From positions 806,001 through 870,000 of the forward strand of contig JABMLP010000020.1 in assembly GCA_013176395.1 (NCBI GenBank): 64,000 nt of DNA. The letters run 5' to 3'. A program made the position numbers and the translations under genes. Source of the DNA: Venturia oleaginea. Lineage: Eukaryota > Ascomycota > Dothideomycetes > Venturiales > Venturiaceae. The number at the start of each line of letters is the position of its first letter. Position 1 is the stretch's first letter. The notes under the pieces were generated by a model. That model was not told the DNA's origin and did no database searches. It was given only the letters and a program-made list of their open reading frames with translations. Positions 54,871 to 64,000 of this stretch are shown here, piece after piece.

Positions 54871-56341
54871 ACGTGTTCCACCACCGAGCTGATCAACCCA
54901 CCGAGCTGGTCAAAAGGGCTTGGCACGACCAACTCATGTTACGCTATTAACAATAGATTCTAAGTCCGTCGTGCTGCTATCTGATTCAGATGATATCTTG
55001 ATATCTTTTTTATAAGTTCGCGCATTATGCCCAGTTGCGCCGCAGTTCCTACAGCGCCGTTGAGTTGGTCGGGCTATTTCCTGACCACCACTACCACGAG
55101 CCTTCTTTGATCCCTGAGGCGCGACAGACGCCTCGGCAGCTACCTGCGCTGCTACAGTCCCATACTCCATAGTACCACCTTGCTGGATCCACTTCCTTGT
55201 GCGCCATTTTCGCTTTGTCATTACTGCCAATTGCTCTTCAAGCTCGCGGTTGCGCGCAACAAGCAGAGCGTTTTGGTGTAGCATCAATTCAGCGCCCTTG
55301 ACAAGCTGGGAAAAGCCTGCCTGCGCAATAACTGGTGACCGAGTAAAGGACTCGCTTACGAGCTTGGATTGGGATCCAAATTCAAGAGTATTGCTTGGAG
55401 TCTTCGACTGCCACGGCGTCTCCTGCGGTGGGGGTGCTGGTGGGGTACGTAGCCGTACTTCAAGGCGATCCAATACCACCTCCGCGTTGATAGGGACTAG
55501 CCCTATCATCTCAAAAGCCTTTCGACAGTTCTCTTCTGTAAACACGTCGAAAAACGCGTCTTTTAAGGCTGGGAGGAAGCCTTCTTTGTTGATATGGTAG
55601 ACGCGTCGGCGTGCCAAGTCTCGAACTCATTGAGAGTACTTGCACTTCAACGGCGAGAAGCAGACCACATCAAGCGGCTGGAGGATATGCGATGAATGAG
55701 TTGGCATACAGAGCGTTATGATCTTATGTTCGAGGCAGTAGTCCTTAAAATCCTGGTTGAGATGGCTCTCATGGCCGTCCAAGATGAGCAGCCTATACCC
55801 CCCCCTACTTGACGCGCCTTTGTATACGCGTCAAAGTGCTTCAACCACTCAAGACCAAGCGCGTTGTTTGTCCAGCCGTTCTCAGAGACCGAGAGCTTCC
55901 AATTTCGTGGTATATCTGCCTCCTCATACCACGCAGAGATGTGAACGTGTCCTTTGTAGATAATGAATGGCGGGGTCGCATACCCAGCGGCGCAGATGCT
56001 CTGGATAACTGTAACCCACTCGCGGTCGAGGATATATTGGACAATTGTCTGCTCTTCAGTCGTAGTGAGCTTGTGTTGGGCGTTGCGAGTATCTAGGCGA
56101 TACGTGATTCCGTTGTATCGGCTAGTCAATGTTGAAGGAGGTACATCAAACGCTTCAGCAGCGCGCCGGAGGCTTCGGAATTGGTGGGTATTATAGGCAG
56201 AAAGGGCAAGCTGAATTCTGCCTTCTCTGTTAGATAATTGAGCATTTTCTTGTTGAGACATATCGTGTTAATGAGGGAGATGGTCGTACCAAGCCTTTTT
56301 GACCAGCTCGGTGGGTTGACCAGCTCGGTGGTGGAACACGT
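54871..56341 (-). mobile_element. Pogo-type transposon with ~62-bp TIRs and TA target duplication
   Basis: The ends are ACGTGTTCCACCACCGAGCT and following, near-perfect inverted copies of about 62 bp, flanked by TA at 54869-54870 and 56342-56343. Each TIR has the unit CCACCGAGCTGGTCAA twice in direct order (the left outer copy has A for G). The interior carries a minus-strand transposase gene with an internal deletion and frame breaks. Total length 1471 bp. Confidence 0.9.
54934..56261 (-). pseudogene. Pogo-type transposase, internally deleted
   Basis: From ATG 56261 the frame has a psq-type helix-turn-helix (NREGRIQLALSAYNTHQFRSLRRAAEAFDVPPSTLTSRYNG) and TTTEEQTIVQYILDRE, then jumps into the catalytic domain (SICAAGYATPPFIIYKGHVHISAWY, SENGWTNNALGLEWLKHFDAYTKARQ). 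The block with the first catalytic Asp is missing. A frameshift near 55800 then hides the LDGHESHLNQDFKDYC-like segment in another frame. A second open block from 55617 holds the C-terminus (INKEGFLPALKDAFFDVFTEENCRKAFEMIGLVPINAEVVLDRL) and ends with a zinc-knuckle-like CRNCGATGHNART. It is non-functional. Confidence 0.86.
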
Positions 56342-56348
56342 TACCGGT

Positions 56349-56553
56349 TACAGTCTCTAGCTGCACATGTATTGCCACAATGTACTGCCCCATGTATTAA
56401 CATACTCGGACATGCATTGTCTCATGTATACATGCATTACGCATGTTCTAGTCTCTAAAATCGGGTTACACATGGCCGAGACCTCGACAATGCATATCCG
56501 AGTATGTTAATGCATGGGGCAGCACATTCTGGCCATGCGTTAGGATCTCTGTA
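56349..56553. repeat. Large imperfect inverted repeat of about 205 bp
   Basis: The left arm (56349-56421, with TGCCCCATGTATTAACATAC) and the right arm (56486-56553, with GTATGTTAATGCATGGGGCA) are complementary at roughly 80-90 percent, leaving a ~64-nt loop. It could be a MITE or a folded-back fragment. It begins 6 bp beyond the pogo element's TA, so it is not part of that TIR. Confidence 0.75.
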
Positions 56554-57828
56554 GATAGATGATATCATGGTGTTGAGCGCTCAACTGCAATCGCAATTGT
56601 AAGTCTCAAGTAGACATTCGCCAGAACGACACGATAGCAACACGGGAATGAGACGGAAAATGACAAGGCAGTGCAATACGGCGGCCGTTAAAGGCCGCCA
56701 CCAAAACTGCGCTAACCGCATTCGAACAATGTAGAAAGTCAAACTACACGGCAATTGCCTTCCGCAATTTTGAGGCCATTCCAGCGGTTCCAGGTGCTGG
56801 TAGCACGATCGAATTCCGGGAGCTCTATGTTGATGCAGGGGAACGTAGAATTCGGGAGGTTGTGTTCAAACACATACTCGACGGTCAAGAATTTGTCAAG
56901 CAGCCTGCTAGCTAGGTGCAAGATAATGTTCCAACCATCGGAGGTTGAGCGACTATTTCTGCTACACACCGCAAGATATATACGTATCTTTGCTTGAAAA
57001 ACGTTTGAAACGACAGAGGATGTTGAAGCCGAAAGATAGTAACGGGTTACTTCTATCATCTTGGTTATTAATGTGTCCTTCTTTCCTATAAAATCTGTCC
57101 AATACTTGATCATAATATCGCAACTCTAGTAAGTTCTATACAAAGACTGTCTCAGTTGGTGTCAAGTCAAGTATCATTTACCTTCTCACATCTCCACTCT
57201 TGGTAACCGTGTGGACGAACGAGATGACCAGTCAAAACACTGAGAACCGAAGCAGACTCCTGTGTTGAAAGCCAGATGAAGTTGGGGCCCTAAATATCTA
57301 CTGCTGATAACGACTATCATAGAAGTATCTTTTGAATCTTGGCAGCTGGTCGAGAACATATGGAGACTCTCGTAGTTGTTCCAAAAAAGAGGCACCTACT
57401 TTGAATCTTCTAACAACCTCCGCTGCTCATAGGTAGCTCTAATTTCTTCCCTCGTCAGCCACCCGCCCTCCTTTGTTCGATAGACACCCCTAGGTACGTA
57501 GCCATCATCAAGATCTTGCCAGAGATCTTGATAGTGGGGTGATCAGGCTGAGTCGCGCAGGTATTGATGTTGTCGTAAAGGAAGAGCGGGAGTCTAAGAA
57601 GCGATAACACTGATCAACGTTGATGACTCGTGGCCTTTGAGGTATGATTGGTCTGTTGCTGATTCCGATGCGAAGGATGTTGCTGGAGGTCGGAATGCTC
57701 AGCCGCTAGGCACGTGAGTCCAATGAACCTGCACGTCGAATTCTACCAATCACCACTTGAATCCAGATTATGCAGATTATTCCAAAGCCGAAGGGCCACA
57801 CTATTAACAGACTCCATGACACCAAGCT
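56554..57828. other. Gene-poor stretch upstream of Vps8's 3' end
   Basis: Contains a minus-strand open frame (57113-56739) whose end reads FPCINIELPEFDRATSTWNRWNGLKIAEGNCRVV. It looks protein-like but matches no family I know and has no good start. Also holds the second RTKEGGWLT remnant. Confidence 0.4.
57396..57498 (-). pseudogene. C-terminal gene remnant with motif RTKEGGWLT, copy 2
   Basis: The minus strand reads RGVYRTKEGGWLTREEIRATYEQRRLLEDSK followed by a stop at 57396. It shares RG(I/V)(H/Y)RTKEGGWLT with the fragment at 53.9 kb. No longer reading frame joins it upstream. Confidence 0.45.
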
Positions 57829-60800
57829 CTAGTTGTTGTATACAGATCCTCCTTGATGCTGATATTGATGCGCAATCGGACACCTCAATTCGTCCCTCGC
57901 CCTAGTCCCAAGTTCATTAACATGCATCCCCCCCTCTCGAATCGCAATCTCCATCGCTTGCTCCAGACAAGCCCTATGCCAAACATGTCTGCAAGCAAAT
58001 ACTACTAACGGACCAAGATCTGGTTCCTTCTTCGGACCTGGAGTCGAGACACCGTCTTGTGTCTCATCCTCACCAGCGCCATCCATCTGTCCCTCGGACG
58101 ACGGAGGCTCATCTTCAGCAGGCGGCACACCAACAGCTCGTCCCTTTCCTCTCTCGATCTTGCCTTCTGACGCTCGTCGCTGCAGTTCCAAGACACCTTC
58201 TCTCTTCTCTCTCTTGATTCTTTCTTCTTCTTTGACCCTCTCCTCCCATTTGCCCCACACATCTCCACCAACGCCAGGGCCCCAGACTCTACGCTTGCAT
58301 TTCTCGCACGACAAGCCTTTTGCGCGCCATCCTCTCTGTCTAAGCCTCCATCCCTGATCAACAATACCGAAGAGATCTTTATCTAGGAACTGATTCGCTA
58401 GGTCGAGAATGGTTTTTTCGAAAGTATAGGCGGCGAAGACATCTTGTAATACTAGTCTAAGATCAGAGAGTGAAGGCGATGAACGAGAGGCTCTAGTCAA
58501 GAACGCGCGTAAGATAAGTAGGAATGTTGGATGGGGTTGTGTTGCTGGTACTGCAGGCACATTCGCTTTTGCCAAAAGTTTGGGGCGAGTAGTCGAGGTG
58601 AGGAGTGCCGAAAAGGCTGCCTGCACTGTTGTTCTGAGGGAGGATGTGATTTTTGTGCTTTCCAGAGACGAATCGATAGGTAGGTCATCAACGACAGATG
58701 ATACTTCTTTGGTTATGACGACGATGATATCAATGAGATCGAGCCAGAGTCTTTCATCGAGTGAAAGATCGGCTTCTGGGTCTTGTAGGTTTGGCTTCTT
58801 TTTCTTTTCCTTCTTGGAGTGATCAGTGGCTTTAGTTTGACCTTGACATAGCCATATTCCCACCTTGGCATACTTCTGTACCGCGTCTAGGAGATCGTCG
58901 GCCGTCTCGGTGGTGTTGCCGGCGTCTGGACTTTCTGCTGCGGCAGAAATGAGACCAGTCAAAGCAGTCTCCAGTGTTTGCATGTGTTTGACCAGTCGAT
59001 CCATCGCTTTTCGAGCGAGCCCATCTCTTGCCATCAAAACAACAGCCGCATCAATGACGCCACTGCTCTCCATAGCAGGTAGCACTCGATCCAAGCGCAG
59101 GTCGCCAGACTTGAGCAGCTCGACGTAATCCGCCACGTGAGCTGGGTCATATTTACACATCAGTTGAACATAACGCTCTTCAAATTCTTGACCAAGATCA
59201 CTTGCTTGTTGAGTCTCAGATGCGTCGTGTAAGGCAGGCTCTATGAGTGTTCTTAGCAGAATGAACTGGGCTTGCGAATTTGCCTCCAATTTGTCAAGGA
59301 CTGGTTCAACAAGATGGGGAGCATAGTCGCGTAAGACCTCAGCTGTGCGGATTGTGTTAATGTTGGCTAAGATGCTGGCGTTGTTGACGATGACAGCCTC
59401 CACATCCCGCCTCTCTTTGCTCGTTAGGCCACTCTTGGGTCTTATGCAATCACCAATAGTGTCAAAGACTGTTTCTCTGTCATTTGCATCCGCGAAATAT
59501 GTCTCAATCAGCTGCGGATACTGCTTGGACCCTCCATACAAAGACTTTAAAACTCGGAAGAATCCTGCTTGTCGAAAGAGAGGAATCAAAGATGCAAGGT
59601 CTGTTGGGTGGTAGAAAGAGAGCAGATATTCGACACTCAATTGGCAGTCTTCTGCTACATCGTCGGAAGGGTAGTCGCAAAGAGCTTCGAGAACATTTCG
59701 AATGGTGCTGCCTGGCAAAAGGATAAATTGTGCAAACTTGGGTAGGTTGCGAGCGATGAACATGTCTAGGTAGATCGAGTCTTCACCATCAAACGCATCA
59801 GACCTGAGTACATCGAGCAAGATGCTGATGATTGTTTGGCGCGTTGGCAACAGTGTTGGGGCACCGTCACCATTCGCAGTGCCATTGGAGTCCGAGGTGC
59901 CATTTAAGAAGTGATCCTCGAATGCTTCGTTTAGCATGCTCATGAAACTCGGCGTATCAAATTTCAGGATAAGAGAAAGGTATGGATAAGGAGGCTCTTC
60001 GTCGTCCGTGTCCTCGATTGTTTCGAACTCCATGCCACTTCCAGGAGGCCAAGAGATTGTCCGACCTGAGAACAGAAAACCATACATTTCTGCTTTTGCT
60101 CGATGGGCGTCAGACTCGTCCATTTCAACTCCGCTGGGGTACACCCTTCCAGTGAAAGTGTACGCCATGTAGGGAAATATCTTCGTAGCAGAGGCCATCA
60201 GCGATTCGTTTTTAGTATTGGCTTCATCGAGGTGTATAAGCTTGATGAGAGAAAGGAGGTCAATGAACGGCGTGATATAGTCCCTGATGGCTTGATTCCA
60301 GACATAGATGAGCGCATCATATAGGCAATGTTGCTTGCAAAGTGTGGTCGTCTGATGCAGATCCATTGTTCCCGTGTCGAGTCGACATATCATCTCTTCT
60401 AAACGCTTGGCCCGATCGTTTGATGCGTACTGACTGATAAGATCTTTGAGAACATCGGGTGGGATGGAGGTGATCTCTTCGTTCAAAATATACGGTTCAA
60501 GCACCTCGAAAAATATCTCTTCCACGGATGCCTGCTCGTACACCTCGTATACCTCTTCAAACAAGAACTCGATTTCATTCATGCTCATACAGGCCATGAA
60601 GCTTGCTGTAGCTAGTTCTTTGAATTGCACACGTCTTTCGTCATTGTCGCTGAAGTTCGTCCCAGCGAAAGTGTACTTCAAAGAGGCGGTGATCATTTCA
60701 AGCAGCTTCTCTTGCACCAAAGTATGACGCGACTCATCATCTTCAGGCAAACCCACGGTGATTTTATCGGTATCTCCGGAGTAATATGATGTGGCAAGAC

Positions 60801-62762
60801 ATATCGCTGCGATGTAGTCGCCCTCTTCCATCAAAGCAACAAGCCTATCAGCCCAATTTGACAATGTACCAACAGAGACATCGTTGAACCCAAGCAAGAA
60901 TAAACGGCCTTTATAAGCTCGGAAGCTCATGTGAAACGCGTCAGCAACGACGCCGTGCATCGAAGCGTCTTCCTCGTCAAGCTGCTCCACGACGGGTTGC
61001 AGTTGGCGGGAGAAGAGGTCCTGGTGATATATGTGTTTGTGTAGTAGATCGAAAGAGTCTGTTATCCGAAGTGACGTGTCTTCTAGAATGATCAGTCTTT
61101 GGCTGATAGTAAGAACACCAAGAACAGAGCGTCCCAGCCATTGCACTGCAACAATTGCCTCTTCGCTTTTCCATCGACTTCGCGGTCGAAAATTGACAAT
61201 GGCTAGTTTGTCTTTTTCCTCACTTGTAACAGCGTCCACGTCGAGAATGGTCAGGATATTTGACCAGCAGTAAACAAGCTTGGTCTTAGAGACAGTCTGG
61301 TTTGTGCCAGGTATGGGCCGCCGCAGCTTCACAGCAGGAAACCAGGCAAGACAACCACTAAGTGTGCTGTGCGGCTCGACATCTTTTGGTCGTGGAGACT
61401 TGAATTGCGTCTCCGCGATGGGAGTAGTGGAAACAATGACCAGCAGGTATGGCGTCAAAAGTGCTGTTAATCCGAGACCGTCGGTTGGCTGTTCCACATT
61501 TCCGAGAGGGAGAGGTGAAAATGCCAGGACAGAGCTTGGTTTTCGCGGCTTTTCCGCTGGCTTCCCTAGGACAGGGAGAGTAGGATATCGGCCGAGAATC
61601 CGCGTGGTTTTGACCGTCCTTGCGACAGCACCAAAACCTCGAGTTGCTAGATGTGAGAAGGCCATGCCTCCTTCATCAGCGGAAACGAGTGCCGTATGTC
61701 TCGTTCCCAGAAAGCCTACATGAACCACGGCACTTCCAGATACATGCCCATCTAAAGCCCGTTGGACTAGTCGCGAACGTTCGATAGGTGGAATATGCAA
61801 GAAGGGCTTTGCAGGTCTTGAAAGTTCCCACGTGAAAATGTTGCCGGTCGCATGGCCAGTTGCGATAGTTGAATGATCAGCAGATATTGCAAGGGCAGTC
61901 ACAGTCCCACTTTCAACAGCGTTTGTTCCAAGGCCAATGGTTGCTGATAGACTCTGATGGTAATCGAATATCAAGGCCAGACCTTTTGACGTCCCAACAG
62001 CAATTGAAGCACCAATGGAGATGACAGTAGGCCTTCCGTAGTTGCGTCTTCCCGTTTCCGAAAATACTGTGCCAGTAATTTTCTTCAGCTTCGTCCAGCG
62101 TACCACTTCCCAAGGTGGCTGTGAATTATCGGTTTCCGACCCATCCTGACTCTGAAGTAATATACTGTTCACCGAAGTCTGGCGAGAATGTGCATTAAGA
62201 AATGCAGGCGACGTGGTTCGAGGCGACGCAAGCGGCGAAGGGGTTAGTCGGGCTGAGAATCGACGTTCAAAGGGCTGTAGAGCTCCCGGGCGATGTCTGT
62301 GTACCAGAGAGATCCGCGAGGGAGCTTTGCTACTTCCAGGAGAAGATAGTATGGATTCCTACACACCATTAGAATATTCCTTGGGCAAGACATACCCATT
62401 CATACCTTCAGAGAGGGAGTATCATTTGGTGTTTCCAACGTCTGCTCAGATCCTTCCCCTGGGCTTATCACCTTTCCATTCCCTGCATCGTCATCCAGTG
62501 GTGCCAATTCCGAAGAACCCACACTCTCTTCGACCTCTTGCTGCTTCACCCTGCCATATCCCTGAAAAGAGGTGCCATTTATGTCTGGTGTAGGCGTGAC
62601 GGTGCCAGACTCGAGCAAATCCGGCGACCTTGTCCGACTGAATGATTCAGCATCGCTGTCTCGGCCGTTTGACGCTTCCCTTTGTACATTGTCCAAGAAT
62701 CGATTACTGGCGACTTGGGTAATATCTGGACTGGCGTCGTCGTCGTCCGAAGAGGAGCTCAT
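57829..62762 (-). CDS. vps8: Vps8, CORVET tethering complex subunit
   Basis: Exons 62762-62406 and 62358-57829 (intron 47 nt, GTATGA to GTGTAG) sum to 4887 nt (1628 residues). Vps8 tethers early endosomes through Rab5/Vps21 as part of CORVET. The N-terminus is acidic and Ser-rich, then a WD40-like propeller (AVGTSKGLALIFDYHQSL, VTALAISADHSTIATGHATGNIFTWEL, VHVGFLGTRHTALVSADEGGMAFSH). A long helical solenoid follows (for example LYDALIYVWNQAIRDYITPFIDLL). The C-terminus is RING-like: CEKCKRRVWG, CRHVWHRACLEQAM, then DELRCPIAHQ. A charged insert (KEEERIKREKREGVLELQRRASEGKIERGKGR) splits the RING, which is common in fungi. The frame is intact. Confidence 0.93.
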
Positions 62763-63153
62763 CAGGCTCGCCTTGCGATTGTCATCGCACCACCAAAGCT
62801 ACACTGGGATCTAACTGAAGCGGAGGATATCTTGACTTATCTCCGGAAGTCGGGCGACATGTTCGAAGGGGGTATGTAGAAGAGGTGTGAATTCGAGTGG
62901 CTGACAGGGAACGCGGAGGAGAGACTTCGGCGTAAACGCGGGTGGATTGTCAGGAATTGTCGTTTGGATCGTCGGATTCAGTGTGCCGTATCGATTGGCC
63001 GTGAATTGGAGGGTGTTGGTACTGCGCGGTGTACGAAGCTCGTCGGCGCGCGGATTGTCGCCATAGCTTCATCCTTTTCCAACAAAGTATCCTTGACCTT
63101 GTCTCCATCGGCTCTACAACCACTTCTACATAACAAACATATACAACCTCAAA
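62763..63153. other. Divergent promoter between Vps8 and the GPALPP gene
   Basis: 391 bp between start codons of two divergent housekeeping-type genes, so it must hold both promoters. No obvious TATA box on either side. Confidence 0.5.
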
Positions 63154-64000
63154 ATGTCTTCGATTGGACCAGACCTTCCACCACATCTACTAGCCAAACG
63201 AAAACGACAGGCTGAGGAGGAGGAGGCCGCCACAAGCAACGGCGCAAAGCCAAAGACAGCATCTCCACCCCGAAGTCCAGATGCTGCTGAGAAGCGCAGA
63301 CGGGTCATGGGGCCAGCCCCTCCGCCAGCACCTCTAGATCAGTTACCCCCTCAGCCGGCAGAAGATAAGGACGACGATAGCAGTAGTGACGACGAATGGG
63401 GCCCTTCGTTGCCCACGGGTGACACTCTTTCAGCAGTAAGTTGTAAAGTGTGTATATTGTGAATCAGAACTTACATTCCCAGTCGAAATACGACGAGGAG
63501 CCAGATTACCAGGATTCAATGCCGGATCGAAGTACCCAAAATGCTAAGCAAGGACTACAACGAGACGATTGGATGATGATGCCTCCCACACAAGACGGGC
63601 TACTCGCACGAATGGACCCAACGAAACTACGCCCAGGAAAATTCAGATCAGGGAAAGCAGCTGGCGGACCTGCGGGTGGTGGAATAGAATCCACGTGGAC
63701 AGAGACACCAGAGCAGAAGCGAAAGAGGTTGGAAAATGAAATGCTAGGAATAGCTGCTCCTGCGAACTCGAGCGTCAACACTGCTCAATCGGCGCGTAAG
63801 GAGGATGGAGATGCCGCAAGGAGAATCAAGGAGTATAATGTAAGTTGGACTATCACTATACACACCACACATATTCTAATAAATGCAACAGGAGAAGCAT
63901 CGTGGCAAGTCATTGTATGACGAGCACAAGAAGACCAAGCCAGAAGAGAAGGAAGATGATCCAAGCAAGCGTGCCTTCGACCGCGAAAAAGACGTAGGGG
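63154..64000 (+). CDS. GPALPP-motif/DUF3752 protein, 3' end beyond the window
   Basis: Exons 63154-63435, 63483-63839 and 63892 to the window edge; introns 47 and 52 nt (GTAAGT donors, CTAAT branch in the second). The start MSSIGPDLPPHLLAKRKRQAEEEEAA has the GPxLPP motif. More follow: RRRVMGPAPPPAPLDQLPP and WGPSLPTGD. Then come RDDWMMMPPTQDGLLARMDPTKLRPGKFRSGKAA (the DUF3752 core) and a Lys-rich C-terminus (EKHRGKSLYDEHKKTKPEEKEDDPSKRAFDREKDVG). It is a conserved eukaryotic family, probably nuclear, of poorly known role. The truncation is by the window, not a lesion. Confidence 0.88.

Noticed and set aside
57829..62172. Smaller plus-strand ORFs across the Vps8 gene
   Set aside because: All are opposite an intact, clearly homologous Vps8 frame.
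1..64000. CRISPR arrays or bacterial operon features
   Set aside because: The tandem arrays (28-bp and 353-bp) have no regular spacers, and the genes are eukaryotic with spliceosomal introns.
1..64000. Reassigned stop codons (TAA/TAG read as Gln)
   Set aside because: Several stops fall at likely Gln positions, but most genes have none and end normally at TAA/TAG, and one lesion is TGA; nonsense mutation or base error is simpler.

Overview
This window looks like nuclear DNA of a filamentous ascomycete (Pezizomycotina; a Leotiomycete is my best guess, not proven). The evidence is short GT-AG introns of about 47-66 nt with CTAAC-like branch points, and genes typical of that group: a Rax2-type polarity landmark, Vps8, a DUF1776 protein, two fungal rhodopsin-domain (Pth11-like) membrane proteins, a GPI-anchored serine-rich protein and a cysteine-rich small secreted protein. 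Gene density is low and several kinds of decayed transposon are present.

Layout. 1-8.9 kb: two broken Ty3/Gypsy chromodomain retrotransposons joined head to tail without LTRs between them. Each carries an antisense reading frame in its 3' part with a cysteine cluster and a coiled coil. 8.9-14.5 kb: gene-poor repeat land with LTR-like remnants, a 353-bp tandem repeat, an intron-containing tRNA-Lys(CTT) and the first copies of a dispersed ~67-bp palindrome. 14.5-23.4 kb: three minus-strand genes, an Erv46-like COPII cargo receptor, a Rax2-like protein with one premature stop, and a LanC-like protein whose two unusually long introns each contain the palindrome. 25-27.5 kb: a GPI-anchored protein and a DUF1776 protein. 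27.9-31.6 kb: a minus-strand cluster of coiled-coil genes of unknown function, all carrying lesions; one has the palindrome where its paralogue has a normal 59-nt intron. 32.8-35.9 kb: a Gyp5-like TBC Rab-GAP. 36.6 kb: a small uncertain gene. 38.4-39.9 kb: a Tc1-type element with a nested mini-insertion. 39.95-40.1 kb: a 28-bp minisatellite, then a broken F-box-like gene. 43.7-49.9 kb: a TauD/TfdA dioxygenase, an SDR and two rhodopsin-domain proteins. 51.3-52.9 kb: a DsbA/GST-kappa-like gene with two stops. 53.3-57.8 kb: a pogo-type deletion derivative, a small secreted cysteine-rich protein, a pogo-type transposon with TIRs and TA target duplications, and a large inverted repeat. 57.8-62.8 kb: Vps8. 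63.15 kb to the end: a GPALPP/DUF3752 protein, cut by the window edge.

The housekeeping genes point to membrane traffic (Erv46, the TBC GAP, Vps8 of CORVET) and polarity (Rax2), but they do not form an operon or a functional cluster. The strongest unusual signal is the palindromic family lying inside long introns, which resembles introner-like elements. The second is the antisense Zn2Cys6-like frame in the Gypsy elements. The third is a series of single in-frame stops, several of which fit C-to-T change in CpA context, in otherwise intact genes. Exon models were derived by eye from splice consensus and frame continuity. Where exons are given, their summed length is a multiple of three.
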